NCBI RefSeq assembly: GCF_019969685.1 | Contig: NZ_JAHXYZ010000001.1 | Coordinates: 1,054,001 to 1,118,000, forward strand | Source: Microbacterium sp. EST19A | Lineage (GTDB): Bacteria; Actinomycetota; Actinomycetes; Actinomycetales; Microbacteriaceae | DNA length: 64,000 nt | Direction: 5' to 3' | Shown here: piece after piece, positions 55,131-62,557 of the stretch | Position numbering within the stretch: position 1 is the first letter of the stretch | How the letters are laid out: each line of letters begins with the position of its first letter | Position numbers and translations under genes: made by a program | The notes under the pieces: generated by a model | The model's database searches: none | Told to the model about the DNA's origin: nothing | Seen by the model: the letters and a program-made list of their open reading frames with translations, nothing else

Positions 55131-55218
55131 TTCCGGTCGCAGTTGCTGCCGCCGGCCGTCGTTCCGGTCGCAGTTCCTGCCGTCCGACCGTTCTCGAAGC
55201 GGCACGAAGTGCGACCGG
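55131..55218. repeat. Intergenic repeat with stem-loop
   Basis: A 21-bp unit, TTCCGGTCGCAGTT-S-CTGCCG, occurs twice (55131-55151 and 55162-55182, one mismatch). The second copy pairs with 55200-55218 in a 19-bp stem with two mismatches and a 17-base loop. It follows the aldo/keto reductase stop by 28 bases. It may terminate that gene or be a dispersed palindromic repeat. Confidence 0.5.
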
Positions 55219-55270
55219 AGCAGCGCCGCCGACGCAATAGCCTGGATGCTGCGGCGACGGAAGGAGCGCG

Positions 55271-56197
55271 ATGTTCGACAGTCCGCTCTCGGCGTCGGCG
55301 TACGAAGTGCTCGGCGTCGCGTCGACCAGCGCCGACGACGACCTGCGGCGCGCGTATCGGCTGCGACTGCGGCAGACGCACCCCGACACCGGCGGCGACG
55401 CGGCCGTGTTCATCCGCGTGCAGCGTGCGTGGGAACTGGTCGGCACACCGGAGGGCCGGGCGGCGTACGACCGCAGCCACGGCATCGGCGTCGAGACCGA
55501 GTGGGGCGGATGGCGCGCCCCGACCACGCGCACCGACACGCGACCGCGACCGAAGTCGTACGGCGAGCCCGGTGCGTGGCGGCGGGCGCGGTACGTGACC
55601 CGCCTGCAGGAATGGGCCGGCGAGGACGTGCCCGATCCCTACGCCCCTGCTCTGGTGCGCGCGGCTCCGCGGGAGCTCAAGCGCCTGCTCGCCGACGCGC
55701 TGGCCGAGGAGGGCACGGCCCAGGCCGTCGCCGGTCTCGGCATGGGGTTCACCCTGTGGCACGGCGTCGCCGTCTCGGCATCCGATGCGGAGACGACGGA
55801 TGCCGCGGATCGGCTCGACCACATCGTGCTCGGCCCGTCGGGCCTCTACGGCGTGATGTCGGCGGACTTCGGCGGCGTGGTCGGATTCCGCCGCGGAGAG
55901 ATCACGGGTCCGAGCCTGGGGCACCGGGCGCCCGTGACGACGCTCCTCGCCCAGATCAACGTCATCGCCCGCACCGCGCGGGTGCGCTTCAGCGGCGCCA
56001 TCATCGCCCTGCCCGACGACGACCTGTCTCAGGCGGTCACCCCGCTCGGCAGCATCCGCGGACTCCCGGTCGTCGTCGTCCGCCGCAGCGCCCTGCCTCT
56101 CCTGCTGCGGAAGGGGATGCCGGGGTCTCGGGTCATCGGCGGCAATGAGCTGTTCGACATCCGCACCCGGCTGATCCAGCGGACCCGCTTCGCCTGA
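55271..56197 (+). CDS. J-domain protein with a NERD-like C-terminal region
   Basis: A 308-residue protein. Residues 8-62 are a J-domain with the Hsp70-activating HPD at 37-39 (RLRQTHPDTGG). After a Pro/Arg linker, residues about 180-290 include LDHIVLGPSGLYGVMSADFG, like the start of NERD nuclease-related domains (DHIVVGPxGVFVIE-K), but the catalytic-looking E-x-K is missing. It may bring DnaK to a DNA- or membrane-related target. No Zn finger or client-binding DnaJ domain. Confidence 0.7.
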   Translation: MFDSPLSASAYEVLGVASTSADDDLRRAYRLRLRQTHPDTGGDAAVFIRVQRAWELVGTPEGRAAYDRSHGIGVETEWGGWRAPTTRTDTRPRPKSYGEPGAWRRARYVTRLQEWAGEDVPDPYAPALVRAAPRELKRLLADALAEEGTAQAVAGLGMGFTLWHGVAVSASDAETTDAADRLDHIVLGPSGLYGVMSADFGGVVGFRRGEITGPSLGHRAPVTTLLAQINVIARTARVRFSGAIIALPDDDLSQAVTPLGSIRGLPVVVVRRSALPLLLRKGMPGSRVIGGNELFDIRTRLIQRTRFA

Positions 56198-56237
56198 GAC
56201 CCTTCCCCGGGTCGGCGGTCCCGGGTAGCGTGCGGGC

Positions 56238-57206
56238 ATGGCGCTCACGACCGCGGTGCTCGACTGGCTGCTCGATTCCGACCCCTCCTTGCGCTGGCAG
56301 GTCGAGCGCGATCTGACGGATGCTCCGCCCGAGGTCTGGGAGGCCACCAGGGCGCGCGTGACGACCGAGGGCTTCGGCGCGGCGCTGCTCGCTCGACAGG
56401 ATGCCGACGGGCAGTGGGCGGGAGGCGCACACTTCCCCGCGGACTTCTTCGGCACCCCCGAGGCTGAGGCGCCCGGGCAGCCGTGGACCGCGACCAGCTG
56501 GTCGCTCAAAGACCTCCGCGAATGGGGCGTGGATGCCGCGGCCCTCGAGGGGACGGTCGAGAAGCTGGCGGCGAACTGCCACTGGGAGTATGACGACCTC
56601 CCCTTCTGGGGCGGCGAGGTCGACGTGTGCATCAACGCGTACACCCTCGCCGGCGGCGCCTGGCTCGGGGTCGACATGAGCGAGCTCGCGCGCTGGTTCG
56701 TGACGCACCGCCTCGCCGACGGCGGCTGGAACTGCGAGGCCGAGGAGGGCCGGTCGACGCGGTCGTCGTTCCATTCGACGCTCAACGCGCTGCGCGGACT
56801 GCTCGACTACGAGCAGCTGACCGATGACACGTCCGTGCAGGATGCCCGCCACGGCGGCGAGGAGTACCTCCTGCGGCGGCACCTGCTGTACCGGGAGTCG
56901 ACCGGCGAGCGGGTGGGCGGATTCGTGTCGCACTTCACGTATCCGCACCGCTATCGATACAGCGCGCTGACCGCACTCGACCACTTCCGCGCGGCGTCGC
57001 TGCGCGACGGGACTCCTCCCGACCCGCGTCTCGCCGATGCGGTGGAGCTGGTCCGCGCCGCGCGGCAGCCCGACGGCACCTGGCTGCAGGGCGAGCTGCT
57101 GCCCGGGCGGGTCTGGTTCCCGGTCGACGCTCCGGAGGGCGAGCCTTCGCGGTGGCTCACGCTCTTCGGCACCCGCGTGCTCGACTGGTGGGACGCCGCG
57201 GCCTGA
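56238..57206 (+). CDS. Squalene-cyclase-like alpha-toroid protein
   Basis: A 322-residue protein with repeats of the terpenoid-cyclase/prenyltransferase alpha6-alpha6 type: LLARQDADGQWAGG, LADGGWNCE, ARQPDGTWLQG at intervals. It is half the length of true squalene-hopene cyclase and lacks its DxDD motif, so cyclase activity is unlikely. Function unknown. GTG-free ATG start with no close operon partner; a LacI gene follows 98 bases later. Confidence 0.65.
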   Translation: MALTTAVLDWLLDSDPSLRWQVERDLTDAPPEVWEATRARVTTEGFGAALLARQDADGQWAGGAHFPADFFGTPEAEAPGQPWTATSWSLKDLREWGVDAAALEGTVEKLAANCHWEYDDLPFWGGEVDVCINAYTLAGGAWLGVDMSELARWFVTHRLADGGWNCEAEEGRSTRSSFHSTLNALRGLLDYEQLTDDTSVQDARHGGEEYLLRRHLLYRESTGERVGGFVSHFTYPHRYRYSALTALDHFRAASLRDGTPPDPRLADAVELVRAARQPDGTWLQGELLPGRVWFPVDAPEGEPSRWLTLFGTRVLDWWDAAA

Positions 57207-57214
57207 CGCGTTCG

Positions 57215-57244
57215 TTGACATCCGCAATCAAACCGGTTTACACT
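57215..57244 (+). promoter_or_regulatory. Promoter of the lacI-sugar operon
   Basis: TTGACA (57215-57220), an 18-base spacer and TACACT (57239-57244) form a strong vegetative promoter. One operator lies inside the spacer and reaches the -10; the second starts just after. Confidence 0.7.
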
Positions 57245-57259
57245 CGATCAAACCGGTTC
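57230..57259 (+). promoter_or_regulatory. Twin LacI-family operators
   Basis: AAACCGGTTT at 57230-57239 and AAACCGGTTC at 57250-57259 have centres exactly 20 bp apart, two helical turns. The CG-centred palindrome fits LacI-family repressors. Both overlap the promoter, so the LacI protein encoded next should repress its own operon. Confidence 0.75.
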
Positions 57260-57304
57260 AACGCCCCGTGCGTGCGCTCCGGTGCGAACCCACGAGGAGG
57301 TGGC

Positions 57305-58351
57305 ATGAGCCGCACGACGATCGCCGACGTGGCCCGCGAGGCCGGCGTGACCAAGGCCACCGTCTCCCACGCGCTCAGCGGCAATCGCCCGATCTCCGAG
57401 GAGACCAGGTCGAAGGTGCTGGCCGCGGCCGCGAAGCTCGACTGGGTGCCGAGCCAGAGCGCCAGGGCACTCGCCACCCGCCGCGCCAACGCGGTCGCCG
57501 TGGTGCTGGCCCGTGATCCCGAGGTCATCGCGAACGACTCGTTCTTCCCGGCCTTCATCGCCGGCGTCGAGTCGGTGCTCGCTGAGACCGAGACAGCCCT
57601 GCTGCTCCAGGTCGTCCCGGGCCGCGACGCCGAGGAACGCGCGTATCGCACGCTCAGTCACGGCCGCGCCGACGGCGCCCTCCTGCTCGACCTCCGCACC
57701 GACGACTGGCGCGTCCCGCTGCTCGACGAGCTCGGACTCCCCACGGTCCTGGTCGGCGCCTACGACCAGGCGACCGAGTTCTCCTGCGTCCGCACCGACG
57801 ACGCCGCCCCGATGCGCGAGATCATCTCCCACCTCCGCGCCGCCGGGCACGAGCGCATCGCCCACGTCTCCGGCCCTCTCGACTACGTGCACTCCCGTGC
57901 CCGCGCCGACGCCTACATCGAAGCGACGGGCGACGACGAGCTGCTCCGCGAGGGCGACTTCACCGCCGCCAGCGGACGCGATCTCACCGAAGAGCTGCTC
58001 GCGCTGCCCGAACGCCCCACCGCCATCCTGTACTCGAACGACACGATGGCGATCGCCGGCCTCTCGTACGCCCGCTCGCAGGGACTCTCGATCCCGCAGG
58101 ATCTCGCGATCTCCGGCTTCGACGACGACCATCTGTCGGCCCACCTCTCTCCGGCGCTGACGAGCGTCTCGTCGGACCCGGCGGCGCGCGGTCGCGCCGC
58201 AGCCCGCATCCTGCGGGAAGTCATCCTCGGTGGGCACCCGCGCACCGAGATCGTCGACTGCAACGTCGTGCACTTCCGCGAGAGCACTGCGTCGTCGGCA
58301 TCCGCATCACCCGCATCAGACATACCCACTGTGTCGAGGAGGACACCATGA
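57305..58351 (+). CDS. LacI-family repressor
   Basis: A 348-residue regulator. Residues 3-25 form the LacI HTH (TTIADVAREAGVTKATVSHAL) followed by the hinge, then a periplasmic-binding-like sugar sensor. First gene of a sugar operon; its stop overlaps the binding-protein start (ATGA). GGAGG lies five bases upstream of the ATG. The inducer is probably a manno- or gluco-oligosaccharide, from the GH130 gene downstream. Confidence 0.88.
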   Translation: MSRTTIADVAREAGVTKATVSHALSGNRPISEETRSKVLAAAAKLDWVPSQSARALATRRANAVAVVLARDPEVIANDSFFPAFIAGVESVLAETETALLLQVVPGRDAEERAYRTLSHGRADGALLLDLRTDDWRVPLLDELGLPTVLVGAYDQATEFSCVRTDDAAPMREIISHLRAAGHERIAHVSGPLDYVHSRARADAYIEATGDDELLREGDFTAASGRDLTEELLALPERPTAILYSNDTMAIAGLSYARSQGLSIPQDLAISGFDDDHLSAHLSPALTSVSSDPAARGRAAARILREVILGGHPRTEIVDCNVVHFRESTASSASASPASDIPTVSRRTP

Positions 58352-59619
58352 AGAAGATCCGTGCCATCGCACTCATCGGCGCTGTCGCACTCGTCGCCAC
58401 CGGCTGCTCCGCCGGAGGTGGAGGGGGCGGCGGTGAAGGCGACGCCTCCGGCACCGGCCCGATCGACATCTGGCTCTCGAACAACGAGCAGGAGGTCGAA
58501 TGGGGCAAGGCCGTCGTCGAGGCCTGGAACGCCGATCACCCCGACGAGAAGGTGACCGCGCAGGAGATCCCCGCCGGCTCTTCGTCGGAAGAGGCCATCA
58601 CCGCCGCGATCACCGCCGGCACCGCCCCGTGCCTGGTCTACAACGTGGCGCCCGCCGCGGTCTCCGGCTGGGTCAAGCAGGGCGGTCTCGTCGACCTCAG
58701 CAAGATCGAGGGCGGCAGCGACTACATCACCGAGCGCGGCGGCGACGTCGAGTCGTACTCCAGCGACGGCAGCTACTACCAGCTGCCGTGGAAGTCGAAC
58801 CCCGTCATGGTCATGTACAACAAGGCACTGTTCGAGGCCGCGGGCATCGACCCCGAGAACCCGCAGATGAACACGTACGACGCGTTCCTCGAGGGCTCGC
58901 AGAAGATCGTCGACTCGGGCGTGCAGAGCGCGATCTGGCCGGCCCCGACCAGCGAGTTCTACCAGCCGTGGTTCGACTACTACCCGCTGTACCTCGCCGA
59001 GACCGACGGCACCATGCTCGTCGAAGACGGCAAGGCCACGATCGATTCGGATGCCGGCCGCGAGGTCGCCGAGTTCTGGGCCACGATCTACAAGGACAAG
59101 CTGGCGCCGAACGAGGCCGCGACCGACGACGCCATGTCTTCGGGCACGACCGCGATGCAGCTCGCCGGCCCGTGGGCCATCCCGTCCTACGCCGAAACCG
59201 TCGACGTGGGCTTCATGCCCGTGCCGACGAGCGACGGCCGCGAGAACCCGGTCACCTTCGCCGACTCCAAGAGCGTGTCGATGTTCACGGCGTGCGAGAA
59301 CCAGGGCACCGCGTGGGAGTTCCTGAAGTTCTCCACCACCGTCGAGAACGACGGGGCATTGCTCGAGGCGACCGGCCAGATGCCGATGCGCACCGACCTG
59401 ACGGGCACCTTCGCGGACTACTTCGAGGCGAACCCGAACTACGTCTCGTTCGCCGAGCAGGCCGAGGCGACCGCCGATGTGCCCAGCATCCCGAACTCGG
59501 TCGAGGCCTGGCAGGCGTTCCGCGACGCGTACTCCCCCGCGGTGATCTTCGGCAAGGACTCGATCGACGACTTCCTGAAGAACGCCTCGTCCAAGATCGA
59601 CGAACTCGTCGCCGAGTGA
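58348..59619 (+). CDS. Sugar ABC transporter binding lipoprotein
   Basis: A 423-residue cluster B binding protein. The signal peptide ends in VATGC (Cys20), then a Gly-rich linker. It should capture an oligosaccharide for the two permeases that follow. The operon lacks an ATPase gene, as usual for these systems. Confidence 0.87.
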   Translation: MKKIRAIALIGAVALVATGCSAGGGGGGGEGDASGTGPIDIWLSNNEQEVEWGKAVVEAWNADHPDEKVTAQEIPAGSSSEEAITAAITAGTAPCLVYNVAPAAVSGWVKQGGLVDLSKIEGGSDYITERGGDVESYSSDGSYYQLPWKSNPVMVMYNKALFEAAGIDPENPQMNTYDAFLEGSQKIVDSGVQSAIWPAPTSEFYQPWFDYYPLYLAETDGTMLVEDGKATIDSDAGREVAEFWATIYKDKLAPNEAATDDAMSSGTTAMQLAGPWAIPSYAETVDVGFMPVPTSDGRENPVTFADSKSVSMFTACENQGTAWEFLKFSTTVENDGALLEATGQMPMRTDLTGTFADYFEANPNYVSFAEQAEATADVPSIPNSVEAWQAFRDAYSPAVIFGKDSIDDFLKNASSKIDELVAE

Positions 59620-59623
59620 TCTG

Positions 59624-60520
59624 ATGACCGACAACCGGCGGTTGCGCACCCGATGGCTGGGTGCGCAACCGATCGGCGGCCTGTTCGCGCTGCCGTACTT
59701 CGTGTTCGTGATCGCGATCTTCGCGTATCCGCTCGCGTTCGCTGTCTACATCGCCTTCCACGACTACTTCTTCACCGCACCGGGAACGGAGCCCGACCGT
59801 CCGTTCGTGGGTTTCGAGAACTTCGTCACGGTGCTCACCGATCCGCGCGTGCTCGGCTCGTTCCGCAACACGCTCGTGTTCCTGGTGATCAACGTGCCGC
59901 TGACCGCGGTGCTGTCTCTCGTGCTCGCAGCGGCTCTGAACACCGGCATCCGATGGGTGGCCGCTTACCGGGTGGCCTTCTACGTGCCGTACCTGACGGC
60001 GAGCGTCTCGCTCGTCGGCGTGTGGATGCTGCTCTTCTCGGGCAATGGTCTGATCAACACGATCCTCGGCCCGCTCGCCCCCGATCCGTCCTGGCTCGTC
60101 AACAGCGGGCTCGCGATGCCGATGATCGCGCTGTACGTGACGTGGAAGCAGTTGGGCTTCTACATCCTGCTGTATCTCGCGGCGCTGCAGAACGTGCCGA
60201 AGGAACTCTACGAATCCGCGGAGACCGACGGAGCCGGCGCGTTCAAGCGTTTCCTGCACGTCACCGTCCCCGGCGTGCGCAGCGCCACCACGCTCGTGCT
60301 GATCCTCTCGATCATCACCGGCGCCAACCTCTTCACCGAGCCGTACCTGCTCACCAACGGCGGCGGTCCCGACGGAGCCTCCTCCACACCCGTGCTGCTC
60401 ATCTACCAGCTGGGCATCCAGCAGCAGAACCCTGACACCGCGGCGGCCATCGGCATGATCCTCGTGATCCTCGTCGGGATGCTGTCGCTGGCGGCGAACC
60501 GCGCGACCAGGGAGCGATGA
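59624..60520 (+). CDS. Sugar ABC transporter permease, MalF type
   Basis: A 298-residue permease with six hydrophobic segments and EAA loop ELYESAETDGAGAFKRFLHV. ATG four bases after the binding-protein stop. It forms a heterodimeric channel with the next gene, which overlaps it by four bases. Confidence 0.87.
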   Translation: MTDNRRLRTRWLGAQPIGGLFALPYFVFVIAIFAYPLAFAVYIAFHDYFFTAPGTEPDRPFVGFENFVTVLTDPRVLGSFRNTLVFLVINVPLTAVLSLVLAAALNTGIRWVAAYRVAFYVPYLTASVSLVGVWMLLFSGNGLINTILGPLAPDPSWLVNSGLAMPMIALYVTWKQLGFYILLYLAALQNVPKELYESAETDGAGAFKRFLHVTVPGVRSATTLVLILSIITGANLFTEPYLLTNGGGPDGASSTPVLLIYQLGIQQQNPDTAAAIGMILVILVGMLSLAANRATRER

Positions 60521-61359
60521 TGAAACGCAGAAGCAAGGCCCCACGCATCCTGAGCATCGTCCTGCTCACGGTGGCGGCGATCGGATTCGCCTTCCCGTTC
60601 TACTTCATGATCGTCGGGGCGTTCCAGGAGAGTCCGACGAATGCGCCGAACGAGCTCTTCCCGACGAGCGGGTGGACCGTCGACAACTTCATCGCGATCG
60701 ACTCGCGGATCGACCTGGCGGGCTCGCTGCTGAACTCGCTGATCTTCACGGCAGGCGTGCTGCTCGGCACCGTGGTCTTCGGACTGCTCGCCGGCTACGC
60801 GATCGCCCGTCTCGATTTCCGCGGACGCGGTGTCGTCTGGGTGCTCATGCTGCTCGTGCAGATGGTGCCGTTCCAGCTGCTGATGATCCCGCTCTACGTG
60901 CAGATCACCCGCAGCTACGGGCTCGGCGATTCGTACATGGGCATGATCCTGCCGTTCCTCATCAACACGACCGCGGTGTTCATCTTCGTGCAGTTCTTCA
61001 AGGCGCTGCCCGTGGAGATCTTCGAGGCGGCGCGCATCGACGGGGCCGGCGAGATCCGTCTGCTGACTTCGGTCGCGATCCCGCTCATCCGGCCCGTGCT
61101 GGTCACGGTCGTGCTCGTCACGTTCATCGGCCCCTGGAACGAGTTCCTCTGGCCGTTCCTCATCACGAAGGATGCGACGCTGCAGCCGCTCGCCGTCTCC
61201 CTCGCGAACTACATCTCGAACGTGGCGCAGTCCACCGCGAACCCGAACGGAGCGATCCTCGCCGGCGCGACCGCGCTGGCCTTCCCCGTCGTCATCCTGT
61301 TCATCGTCTTCCAACGGTTCTTCCGCGCCACCGACCTCGGCGCGGCCGTCAAGGGCTGA
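60517..61359 (+). CDS. Sugar ABC transporter permease, MalG type
   Basis: A 280-residue permease with six hydrophobic segments and EAA loop EIFEAARIDGAGEIRLLTSV. It completes the membrane part of the importer. The start ATG overlaps the preceding stop; a second ATG follows immediately (MMKRRSK). Confidence 0.87.
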   Translation: MMKRRSKAPRILSIVLLTVAAIGFAFPFYFMIVGAFQESPTNAPNELFPTSGWTVDNFIAIDSRIDLAGSLLNSLIFTAGVLLGTVVFGLLAGYAIARLDFRGRGVVWVLMLLVQMVPFQLLMIPLYVQITRSYGLGDSYMGMILPFLINTTAVFIFVQFFKALPVEIFEAARIDGAGEIRLLTSVAIPLIRPVLVTVVLVTFIGPWNEFLWPFLITKDATLQPLAVSLANYISNVAQSTANPNGAILAGATALAFPVVILFIVFQRFFRATDLGAAVKG

Positions 61360-61389
61360 CCAGAAGCCGTCAACCCAGAAAGGGCATCC

Positions 61390-62373
61390 ATGTTCTCCGG
61401 AGCCTCCTTCCCCCTCGGTCCGTTCACCCCCTTCGAGGGCAACCCCATCCTGCGTCCCCGCGGCGACAGCTGGGAATCGGCGAACCTCTACAACCCGGCG
61501 GCGATCGTCGACGGCGACGAGGTCGTGCTGCTCTACCGGGCGCACGCCGACGACATCATCTCCCACATCGGCCTGGCCCGATCGAAGGACGGCGTGACGT
61601 TCACCCGAGAGGATGCGCCGATCCTCTCGCCCTCCGAGGACTACGAGACCTACGGCTGCGAAGACCCGCGCATCGCGCTGATCGACGGCACCTATTACCT
61701 CACCTACACGGGCTGGGACCGCCGCAGCGCGCAGCTGTGCCTCGCGACCTCGACCGACCTGCGCACCTGGACCAAGCACGGTCCGCTGTTCGACGACTTC
61801 GACACCTTCAAGACCATGGATCCCCGCGGGTTCAACTGGTCGAAGGCCGGGGTCATCGTGCCGCAGCAGATGCACGGAAAGTGGTGGATGTACTTCGGCG
61901 AGGGGGCGATCTACTGGGCCACCAGCGACGACCTGATCCACTGGACCCCCGGCACGGCCGACACCGAGCCGATGTACTCGCCGACTCCTGGCACCTGGGA
62001 CGAGGCACTCGTCGAGATCGGCACGTCGCCCGTCGTCACCGACAACGGGCTGCTGCTCTTCCTCACGAACGGCGCCACCCGCGTCGTGCACGACGACGGC
62101 TCGGTCGACGTCGACTACCGCTGCGGGCAGATCGCGATCGACCCGGATGAGCCGACGAAAGTCATCGCGCGTCTGCAGGAGCCGTGGCTGCGGCCGCAGA
62201 CCTTCGAGGACATGCACGGCCTGGTCTCGAACGTCACCTTCGTGGAAGGGCTCGTGAAGTTCCAGGACAAGTGGTTCGCGTACTACGGACAATCCGACAC
62301 GACGCTCGCCGTCGCGATCCACGACCCGGCCGAGCCGTGGGGCCGCGCGCTGCGCGACTCCGAGACCGCCTGA
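61390..62373 (+). CDS. GH130 glycoside phosphorylase
   Basis: A 327-residue five-bladed beta-propeller enzyme. YGCEDPRIALID gives the catalytic Asp92, and FEGNPIL near the start, NLYNPAAIVDGDEVVLLYRAH (in part) and TYTGWD are GH130 landmarks. Members phosphorolyse beta-mannosides such as mannosyl-glucose or mannobiose. It is cytoplasmic and follows the importer genes, so the imported sugar is probably a beta-manno-oligosaccharide. A GC-rich hairpin follows the stop. Confidence 0.84.
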   Translation: MFSGASFPLGPFTPFEGNPILRPRGDSWESANLYNPAAIVDGDEVVLLYRAHADDIISHIGLARSKDGVTFTREDAPILSPSEDYETYGCEDPRIALIDGTYYLTYTGWDRRSAQLCLATSTDLRTWTKHGPLFDDFDTFKTMDPRGFNWSKAGVIVPQQMHGKWWMYFGEGAIYWATSDDLIHWTPGTADTEPMYSPTPGTWDEALVEIGTSPVVTDNGLLLFLTNGATRVVHDDGSVDVDYRCGQIAIDPDEPTKVIARLQEPWLRPQTFEDMHGLVSNVTFVEGLVKFQDKWFAYYGQSDTTLAVAIHDPAEPWGRALRDSETA

Positions 62374-62375
62374 TC

Positions 62376-62401
62376 TCCGGGGCCCGACTGTGGGCCCCGG
62401 A
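62376..62401 (+). terminator. GC-rich hairpin after the GH130 gene
   Basis: TCCGGGGCCC and GGGCCCCGGA form a perfect 10-bp stem with a six-base loop, three bases after the stop. There is no T-run, as often in high-GC actinobacteria. Confidence 0.55.
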
Positions 62402-62416
62402 CTCCACCCCCAATCC

Positions 62417-62500
62417 CGACGAATCACGGAGACCAGGACGGATCGCGGAGGAATCCCCGTCGTTTTCTCCGCGATTCGTCATCCGCTCCGCGATTCGTCG
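62417..62500. repeat. Cluster of short inverted and direct repeats
   Basis: CTCCGCGATTCGTC occurs at 62467-62480 and 62486-62499; its near-complement CGACGAATCACGGAG lies at 62417-62431 (14 of 15 pair with 62486-62500). ATCGCGGAG at 62442-62450 pairs with 62467-62475. The repeats fill the space between GH130 and the Tat-exported protein gene. Confidence 0.5.
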
Positions 62501-62557
62501 CCCCTAGACCCCATCCGACCACCCCCCGATCCACTGACAGCACGAAGAAGTGACGAC

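Noticed and set aside
56238-57206. Hopanoid synthesis gene
   Set aside because: The protein is half the length of squalene-hopene cyclase and lacks the DxDD acid motif, and no isoprenoid genes are adjacent.
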